Of a stretch of 5,461 nt of DNA, positions 1 to 4,738 are shown piece by piece. Positions within the stretch are counted from its first letter, which is position 1. Each line of letters begins with the position of its first letter. The translations under genes were made by a program, and so were the position numbers. The notes below the pieces were generated by a model. The model was not told where the DNA came from. It saw nothing but the letters and a program-made list of their open reading frames with translations, and made no database searches. Location of the stretch: contig LUCC01000059.1 in NCBI GenBank assembly GCA_001593855.1, positions 1 through 5,461 on the forward strand, written 5' to 3'. This DNA comes from Candidatus Hecatellales archaeon B24 (lineage in GTDB: Archaea; Thermoproteota; Bathyarchaeia; Hecatellales; Hecatellaceae).

Positions 1-640
1 CATTCTCAGCCTGCTCAACCTGGATTTTCCCTTTTATATCCCAGAAGACTTCCCTACGCATTCGAAGTTCCGGGGGAGATATCAGGTGCAGGGTGACCTT
101 GTAGTTGGCGAGAGCGTAAGAAAGCGAGTGAACCGTGCGGCCGTAGCGGAGGTCGCCTAGGATGCCTATCTCCAACCCGTCTATCTGCCCCTTCTCCTTA
201 TATATAGCGTAAAGGTCGAGGAGGGCTTGGGTGGGATGCTCCTCAGCACCGGAGCCAGCGTTTATCACCGGAACCTCAGCGAAGTCTGCGGCAAGCCTGG
301 CTGAACCCTCCATAGGATGCCTTAAAACCAGAGCGTCCACGTAGTTTTCCACCACCCGGATGGTGTCAGCCAGGGTTTCACCCTTCTTGACGGAGCTCAT
401 TTCAGGCTCTCCGAAGCCTATTACGCCTCCCCCCATCCTTTTCATGGCAGCTTCAAAGCTGAGCCTCGTCCTGGTGCTCGGCTCGAAGAAGATTATTCCG
501 AGGAATTTCCCCTGCAGAAGGTTTAACTGTTCCTGGGAGGCTTCCATCTGCTCTGTTTTTTCAGCGGTACGCAGGATGTAGTCTATTTCCTCACGGGTGA
601 AGTCTCTAATGGAAATGATGTCTCTACCCTTAAATTCCAA
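1..640 (-). CDS. pyrB: Aspartate carbamoyltransferase catalytic subunit, 3' end cut by the window
   Basis: Transfers the carbamoyl group of carbamoyl phosphate to L-aspartate, giving N-carbamoyl-L-aspartate in cytoplasmic de novo pyrimidine synthesis. The visible 213 residues cover the whole carbamoyl-phosphate domain and the start of the aspartate domain; the family is about 300 residues, so roughly 90 lie beyond position 1. Family landmarks are all present: FFEPSTRTR at residues 51-59 (carbamoyl-phosphate loop), SSVKKGET at 82-89 (the Ser/Lys loop reaching into the neighbouring active site), VLRHP at 105-109, HPTQALLDLY at 135-144 and GDLRYGRTVHSL at 162-173. The start is TTG at 640-638: GGAGGT lies 8 nt upstream, the product begins EFKGRDIISIRDF as expected for the family, and no in-frame ATG precedes it before a TAA. 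A regulatory chain gene (pyrI) often follows in archaea but would be off the window. Function is essentially certain; start codon is likely. Confidence 0.97.
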   Translation of the reverse strand, partial: MEFKGRDIISIRDFTREEIDYILRTAEKTEQMEASQEQLNLLQGKFLGIIFFEPSTRTRLSFEAAMKRMGGGVIGFGEPEMSSVKKGETLADTIRVVENYVDALVLRHPMEGSARLAADFAEVPVINAGSGAEEHPTQALLDLYAIYKEKGQIDGLEIGILGDLRYGRTVHSLSYALANYKVTLHLISPPELRMRREVFWDIKGKIQVEQAEN

Positions 641-648
641 ACCTCTAA

Positions 649-654
649 ACCTCC
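649..654 (-). promoter_or_regulatory. Ribosome binding site of pyrB (GGAGGT)
   Basis: Read on the minus strand, GGAGGT is followed by 8 nt and then TTG. It is a strong match to the archaeal 16S 3' tail and is what decides the TTG start at 640. A second GAGGT directly touches the TTG and is too close to serve. Confidence 0.7.
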
Positions 655-680
655 AAAAGGAAGGATAAGTAAGCCATAGG

Positions 681-688
681 ATTTAAGC
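681..688 (-). promoter_or_regulatory. Candidate TATA box for pyrB
   Basis: The minus strand reads GCTTAAAT here. A TATA element centred near 684 would put the transcript start near 658, giving a leader of about 18 nt that just contains the GGAGGT site. The more distant CTTTAAAAG at 718-726 is an alternative and would give a leader of about 55 nt. Placement rests on spacing and AT-richness only. Confidence 0.35.
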
Positions 689-717
689 CTAATCTCCTCA
701 TAGGTGATAAAGGCCAA

Positions 718-726
718 CTTTTAAAG
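718..726. promoter_or_regulatory. AT-rich near-palindrome CTTTTAAAG in the divergent promoter region
   Basis: CTTTTAAAG is nearly self-complementary and could act as a TATA element in either direction. On the plus strand it would start transcription near 748, giving a leader of about 33 nt for an ATG start at 781, with no Shine-Dalgarno match. It sits between AAAGGCCA (709-716) and AAAGGTCA (723-730), which it partly overlaps, and beside AGGTcaaaACCT (725-736). Its role is not established. Confidence 0.25.
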
Positions 727-770
727 GTCAAAACCTACTTCTTCCCTCTAGAAGATGAGAAACCCTTAAA

Positions 771-779
771 TTAATATAT
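771..779 (+). promoter_or_regulatory. Candidate TATA box (TTAATATAT) for the ACT-V4R gene
   Basis: TTAATATAT is the best TATA-like string in the intergenic region and lies immediately before the ATG at 781. Archaeal TATA boxes centre about 26 nt upstream of the transcript start, so transcription would begin near 800, downstream of that ATG. That favours the in-frame TTG at 820, which has AGGTGG at 805-810 ahead of it. Confidence 0.4.
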
Positions 780-780
780 T

Positions 781-1038
781 ATGTGGGTTAAATCTGTCTA
801 TAAAAGGTGGAAAAAATTTTTGAAGAAAAACCTTAGACCCAAAGAATTCCCGTTCATAGTGGTGGAGTCTGGGAAGAGGCTGCTAGTGCTATCGATAATC
901 CGTAGAATAGCGTCTTCCAGCCTTGAAAACGCCGAGTTCCACCACGCAGTCTTAGACATCTTCGCCAAGCATAAGATTAACGTTTTAAGAGCTTACAAGC
1001 AGATGTTCCAAGAAAGCCTGGAATGGGTTTCTTTATAG
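781..1038 (+). CDS. N-terminal part of a split ACT-V4R protein (ACT-like half)
   Basis: This 85-codon reading frame carries a basic N-terminus and then the first part of an ACT-like small-molecule-binding fold: a strand RLLVLSII at residues 33-40, helix AEFHHAVLDIFAKHKI at 51-66, strand NVLRAYK at 67-73, and the start of the next strand, SLEW at 79-82. It then runs into a TAG in the wrong frame. The rest of the ACT fold (GFFIDAS, a helix, then GVLSVEW) continues in the next frame from 1026, so this is very probably the front of one protein with the downstream V4R frame, about 290 residues if joined. The upstream ATG at 781 has no ribosome site and abuts a TATA-like string; TTG at 820 with AGGTGG at 805-810 is an equally good or better start and gives a 72-codon fragment. 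ACT assignment is by pattern and is moderately sure; the ligand is unknown. Confidence 0.6.
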   Translation: MWVKSVYKRWKKFLKKNLRPKEFPFIVVESGKRLLVLSIIRRIASSSLENAEFHHAVLDIFAKHKINVLRAYKQMFQESLEWVSL

Positions 1039-1652
1039 ACGCAAGCAAGGTTGAAGCTCTAGAAGAGCTTTTAGGGTCTCTAAAAGGCTTGAAGGGAGTT
1101 CTCTCCGTGGAGTGGATTGGCCCTGAGAACAACGTTATTGTAGACCTCCTTCACTTTCCCATGACAAGCCGTGGAGGAGTTCGAATGATTATCTTCAGCG
1201 CTGAAACGCTTTCAAGGGTTCTAACCGAGCTTTACAAGGCTTTCGGCACTGGGGCAAGCTTTATTCTCTATAAGCTGGGCTTCGACTACGGGCAGGAGCT
1301 GAGCGCGCACTTTAAGAAGATGCTTGCGGCTGTAAGCGGAGGAATAGAGCTTCCTCCCAAAAAAGTGGTGGAAAACTTTCTTAAGTATAATGTCTCGGCG
1401 GGATGGCAGATCCTAGAAGCATTTGGGATTTCAACGGAGGGCAGAATTGAGGCTAGGGTTAGGGTTAGAGAGCTCTGGGAAGCCCTCGCCCGAAAAGGCT
1501 TGGAAATGGAGGAGTTAAACTGCGACCTTTTCCGCGGGATACTAGCCGGCTTCTTCACCGACCTTTACGGCATGAAGTTTAAGGCGGTTGAAGTTGCATG
1601 TGCAGCTAAAGGTGCACCCTACTGTGAATTTAGAATAATAGAACAAGATTAA
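1023..1652 (+). CDS. V4R-domain protein, C-terminal part of a split ACT-V4R protein
   Basis: The frame encodes 209 residues. Residues 1-37 complete an ACT-like fold (strand GFFIDAS, helix EALEELLGSLKG, strand GVLSVEW). From about 39 to 206 it is a V4R (4-vinyl reductase) domain, a fold that binds small hydrophobic ligands. The signature is at the end: CDLFRGILAGFFTDLYG at 163-179, then FKAVEVACAAKG at 182-193 and PYCEFRI at 195-201, with the Cys pair C189/C197 typical of the family. GASFILYKLGFDYGQEL at 77-93 is the usual first helix region. The ATG at 1023 overlaps the preceding frame by 16 nt, has no Shine-Dalgarno sequence and sits in the middle of an ACT strand, so it is unlikely to be a natural start. 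No DNA-binding or enzyme domain is visible. A sensory or regulatory role is inferred from family habits only. It converges on the helicase gene, 10 bp away. Confidence 0.82.
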   Translation: MGFFIDASKVEALEELLGSLKGLKGVLSVEWIGPENNVIVDLLHFPMTSRGGVRMIIFSAETLSRVLTELYKAFGTGASFILYKLGFDYGQELSAHFKKMLAAVSGGIELPPKKVVENFLKYNVSAGWQILEAFGISTEGRIEARVRVRELWEALARKGLEMEELNCDLFRGILAGFFTDLYGMKFKAVEVACAAKGAPYCEFRIIEQD

Positions 1653-1659
1653 ATCCGAG

Positions 1660-1664
1660 TTTTT
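1660..1664 (+). terminator. T-run terminator candidate after the V4R gene
   Basis: Five T residues lie 7 nt after the V4R stop (TAA 1650-1652). Archaeal RNA polymerase terminates at short T-runs without needing a hairpin, and no hairpin is seen. The run overlaps the opposing helicase stop codon (TAA on the minus strand, 1665-1663). Confidence 0.35.
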
Positions 1665-4506
1665 AGTCCCAGAAGATTCTTGTCCGCAGGTATTCTCTTT
1701 CAGCTTTAAGAATTGCCTGGTACAGCTCGTTTTCGCTTCGATGAGGCTGTCTAAGCAGTCTGACAGCGGTGGCAGGGCCTATCCCTCGTGCAGCCATCAC
1801 TATCACTGCCCTCTTCCCATAGTTTTGGACGAGGCTGGCGTTCCTCCAGAGGCTGAGCCAGAGCCTCTCCTCCTCTCGGCTGAGCTTCCTGCCGGAAAGC
1901 TTTTTCCTCGCAGCCTTCAAGGAGTCGCGGTCCTGAGGGTTTAGAACGGCTATAAGCGTTGAGCCACACCTAGGGCACCTAGGCTTCTCCGGAACGTTTT
2001 CCACCTTCCTAAGTGTTTCCCAGTCCCCCTGGTAGGCGCAGAAGAGGCGTACAAGCTTGGAGGCTATTCTGGCCTTAAGAATTTCTAGGGCTTCTCCCCG
2101 CTCGAAAGCCGGCCTTAAAAGGTCGTGGGGTGCTATTTTATCCAGCAACGGCAAAGCTAGGGGTGAAGGTTTCCCGCCCTGAGGGGCTACCTCAACCTTT
2201 AAGTTCCCACTTCTAATCCACGCCAAAACCTTGCCAAGATTTTCTAAGTCTAAGTCTTCTAGGAAGATTTCCCTTAGGGTTTCCCTGTAAACAGGAGTTC
2301 CTTTAAGGGCTTTAAGAAGCATCTGCGCTTCTCTAAGCCTGTATTCTGCCCCACGGCTTACAACCCCAAACCTTTTCGCGTTGTTCCAAAGCCTCCAGTT
2401 GAAGAGTTCAGTCTGGTCTAGAACTGCCTCTAACAGTCCGCGGGCATCCTCAGCCTTCAAGCCTTCTATTTCCCTGGCTAGGAAGTAGGGGTCTAAGGGT
2501 CTGGGCGAAATTAGGGCTAGCCTGTAAGGGTCGGATTGAACTGCCACCTCAACTCCCATCCTCGCCGTAACCAAGGCTGCCAGCAGCCGACTTAAAGCCC
2601 TGTTAACCCTGTCCCCAAAGCACCCGTGTACCAAGGCATAGTTTTCAAAGTTTTCAACCAGGATAAGCCTGTCAGAGGGAACGGGGAATCCTTCCTCCAG
2701 CTGTTCCTTAACAGCCAATACCGTTTTTTCCCTAGCATCTTCACTGATGGGGTAACGCTTTAAAGGGTTAAGGGGGTCTCCGCCTGACGTAAGCTCTTCA
2801 CCTATCCGCCTTCTAAGCTCTCCAACCTCTAGGGCGGCTTCGAAGGGTACAGGTATGACTTCGCCTTCCCAGGCGGGGACGGCGGCAGGACTTGGCTCTA
2901 CAGGTTCAACCTCTACAAGCCTTCTCTCCTCGTCAACCCTTAAAATCTGCCAGACCGAACCCTTAAGAATGAACTGGCTTCCAGGCTTACCATGCTTAAC
3001 CACGAACTCCTGGTCGAGGCTTCCAACCCTCCGCCCAGCGTAGTCCACCACTAGGAAGCTTGAAACCTCAGGGATGGTGGACAAGCTTTCAAAGTAGTAT
3101 CTGTATCCTCCCGGAACCCTGACTTTAACGTTTCCATTCATGAGACGTATTTTTCCTTCAGCCTCCAGCTGGCTGGCAACCGCGTAAAGGCTTTCAGCCT
3201 CCAGCCTCCTGAAAGGTTCAGCCCTACGGAAAACCTTGTAGGCAGCTTCAAGGCTGACCCTGCCACCTAAATCCAAGGCTAAACCAACAAGCTGGTGGGC
3301 CAGAACATCCAAAGCCTCCCTGTGCATAATCGGGCCTTCAAGCCAGCCTTCCAAGGCTCTTCTAAGCAGCACTCCAGCCTCCAAAATATCGTCAGGCCAA
3401 GACGCGAGAATTAGCCCCCGAACTGTTCCCCCAATCCTGTGGCCGCTTCTCCCAAGCCTTTGAACAAGCCTAACCGACTGCCTAGGCGAGTGATACTGGA
3501 TTACCAGGTCTACAGCTCCAATATCTATTCCGAGCTCAAGCGAGCTCGTGCAAATTAGAACGCGGAGAAAGCCTTCCTTAAGCTTCTCTTCAGCTTCAAT
3601 TCTGGCTTCCCTTGAAAGGGAGCCGTGGTGTACTCCCAGGGAAAGCTTAGGGTAAAGCCTTCTAAGGTTCACGGCTAAAGCTTCGGCATGCTCTCTCGTG
3701 TTGGTGAAGACAAGGGTTGAACGGTAGAGCTCAGAAGCTTCCACCAGCCTTCTAATCCTGGCAACCGCTCCAGGGGGAAGCGAATACTCCTCAGCCCTCT
3801 TCAAGTCTTCCCTGGTTGGATGGGGGCTTTCAACCTGTGCTTCAACATTTCTGAAGCTTTCAGCCTCTAAAACCTTGAAGCTTCGTCCTGCACCAGCCAG
3901 AAAGCGTCCAGCCTCCTCAGGGCTTCCAAGCGTTGCTGAAAGACCTATCCGCTGGAATTCTCCAGCAGCCCTCCTCAGCCTTTCAAGGCTTAGGGCAAGC
4001 TGGGCTCCACGCTTATCGCATAAAACCTCGTGAACCTCGTCTACGATAACCCATCTCACAGCCTTAAGGTGGCGTCTCATACGTTTCCCGGGCAGAATAG
4101 CCTGCAGGGTTTCAGGCGTGGTTATAAGCATGTCCGGAGGCTTCAGGGCTTGAATCCTCCTGGTGGCCGCAGGCGTGTCGCCATGTCTAACCTCAACCTT
4201 CACGCCAAGTCTTCGGCCAAGCTCCTTCAGCCTCCTGAAAATGTCGCGGTTAAGAGCCCTAAGCGGGGTGATATAGAGAATTTTTATTCCAGGCTTCTCG
4301 CCGCCGCTCCCCCTAACCCTTAAGAGGCTTTCGAAAACAGGGAAAACAGCGGCCTCCGTTTTGCCGCTTCCAGTGGGAGCCACCAGCAGAACGTTTTCAC
4401 CCTCAAGAATAGGCTTTTGCGCCAGCAGCTGGATGGCTGTGGGACGCTGGAAGCCGAGGCTTTCCAGCTCCCTCGCGAGGGCTGAAGAGTATTCCCTGAA
4501 GCTCAA
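1663..4506 (-). CDS. Lhr-type DEAD/DEAH superfamily 2 helicase
   Basis: An ATP-dependent nucleic acid helicase of the Lhr (large helicase-related) family, linked to DNA repair or RNA handling in other archaea and bacteria. Counting from the upstream ATG at 4554 (963 residues): Q motif near Q42, Walker A APTGSGKT 59-66, motif Ia TPLRALNRD 96-104, TTPET 145-149, Walker B DEVH 172-175, SAT 206-208, motif IV LVFTNT 281-286, motif V TSSLELGIDIG 336-346, motif VI QRLGRSGH 365-372. A winged-helix region follows (about 410-480), then the Lhr-specific region with HGCFGDRVN 643-651 and QSDPYRLAL 673-681, then CPRCGS 860-865 and a helix-hairpin-helix-like RGIGPATAVRLL 923-934. All catalytic motifs are intact and length is normal for the archaeal core. 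I start it at TTG 4506 (947 residues): GGTGA lies 4 nt ahead, it follows the upstream stop by 13 nt, and the ATG at 4554 has no ribosome site and would overlap that gene by 35 nt. Lhr subgroup is undecided. Confidence 0.95.
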   Translation of the reverse strand: MSFREYSSALARELESLGFQRPTAIQLLAQKPILEGENVLLVAPTGSGKTEAAVFPVFESLLRVRGSGGEKPGIKILYITPLRALNRDIFRRLKELGRRLGVKVEVRHGDTPAATRRIQALKPPDMLITTPETLQAILPGKRMRRHLKAVRWVIVDEVHEVLCDKRGAQLALSLERLRRAAGEFQRIGLSATLGSPEEAGRFLAGAGRSFKVLEAESFRNVEAQVESPHPTREDLKRAEEYSLPPGAVARIRRLVEASELYRSTLVFTNTREHAEALAVNLRRLYPKLSLGVHHGSLSREARIEAEEKLKEGFLRVLICTSSLELGIDIGAVDLVIQYHSPRQSVRLVQRLGRSGHRIGGTVRGLILASWPDDILEAGVLLRRALEGWLEGPIMHREALDVLAHQLVGLALDLGGRVSLEAAYKVFRRAEPFRRLEAESLYAVASQLEAEGKIRLMNGNVKVRVPGGYRYYFESLSTIPEVSSFLVVDYAGRRVGSLDQEFVVKHGKPGSQFILKGSVWQILRVDEERRLVEVEPVEPSPAAVPAWEGEVIPVPFEAALEVGELRRRIGEELTSGGDPLNPLKRYPISEDAREKTVLAVKEQLEEGFPVPSDRLILVENFENYALVHGCFGDRVNRALSRLLAALVTARMGVEVAVQSDPYRLALISPRPLDPYFLAREIEGLKAEDARGLLEAVLDQTELFNWRLWNNAKRFGVVSRGAEYRLREAQMLLKALKGTPVYRETLREIFLEDLDLENLGKVLAWIRSGNLKVEVAPQGGKPSPLALPLLDKIAPHDLLRPAFERGEALEILKARIASKLVRLFCAYQGDWETLRKVENVPEKPRCPRCGSTLIAVLNPQDRDSLKAARKKLSGRKLSREEERLWLSLWRNASLVQNYGKRAVIVMAARGIGPATAVRLLRQPHRSENELYQAILKAEREYLRTRIFWD

Positions 4507-4510
4507 TCCT

Positions 4511-4515
4511 TCACC
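4511..4515 (-). promoter_or_regulatory. Ribosome binding site of the Lhr helicase (GGTGA)
   Basis: The minus strand reads TAG (4522-4520), then GCTG, GGTGA, AGGA and TTG (4506-4504). GGTGA pairs with the 3'-most part of the anti-SD sequence, so a 4-nt gap equals about 7 nt from a GGAGG core, which is near optimal. This supports the TTG over the overlapping ATG at 4554. Confidence 0.5.
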
Positions 4516-4519
4516 CAGC

Positions 4520-4738
4520 CTACCCAGGCGCCACCAGGTATGCGGCAGCCCCATAGAAGCCTGTTAAAATTCCTAGCGTCGTATGGGCTGCCCTCAAGAT
4601 TTCAAGCCATCTTCTCCTCGGACGACATCCAGAAAGCCTCGCCGATAGAAGCATAACCCCTGTGAGGAGGGTTAGAGCTCCATGGAATAGCGCGGTGGTG
4701 GCAAGCCCGCAGTGGCTAAGCTGGATGATGAAGCTCAA
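4520..4738 (-). CDS. Small two-helix membrane protein of unknown function
   Basis: I do not recognise a family. The 72 residues form two hydrophobic helices, about 11-33 (GLATTALFHGALTLLTGVML) and 47-70 (TTLGILTGFYGAAAYLVA at the core), joined by a strongly basic loop, RPRRR at 39-43. The positive-inside rule puts the loop in the cytoplasm and both ends outside. Each helix has one His (H19 and H52) with small residues around it, loosely like heme-b helices, but this is only a resemblance. It is likely a real gene: the TTG start has GGGAGG 5 nt upstream and overlaps the preceding stop codon by 4 nt (TTGA), a sign of translational coupling to the nitroreductase-family gene. The Lhr helicase follows. 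It may anchor, assemble or pass electrons to the exported flavoprotein; that is inference from position alone. Confidence 0.75.
   Translation of the reverse strand: MSFIIQLSHCGLATTALFHGALTLLTGVMLLSARLSGCRPRRRWLEILRAAHTTLGILTGFYGAAAYLVAPG

Noticed and set aside
360..581. Plus-strand ORF of 73 codons opposite pyrB
   Set aside because: Lies wholly antisense to the highly conserved carbamoyl-phosphate region of PyrB and has no family-like sequence or ribosome site.
1015..1038. Programmed -1 ribosomal frameshift joining the ACT and V4R frames
   Set aside because: The overlap contains no X XXY YYZ heptamer in the zero frame and no evident downstream hairpin; an indel in the GGG run is simpler.
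1454..1468. Telomere-like TTAGGG repeats (TAGGGTTAGGGTTAG)
   Set aside because: Only about two copies, and they encode RVRV in the middle of the V4R domain reading frame; chance codon repetition.
1286..1558. Minus-strand ORF of 90 codons opposite the V4R gene
   Set aside because: Antisense shadow of a recognisable V4R domain; low-complexity Ser/Arg/Pro composition.
1751..1969. Minus-strand ORF of 72 codons inside the helicase gene in another frame
   Set aside because: Same-strand out-of-frame shadow of the helicase C-terminal region.
4030..4567. Plus-strand ORFs (97 and 68 codons) opposite the helicase N-terminus
   Set aside because: Antisense to Walker A, DEVH and other conserved helicase motifs, with shadow-like composition.
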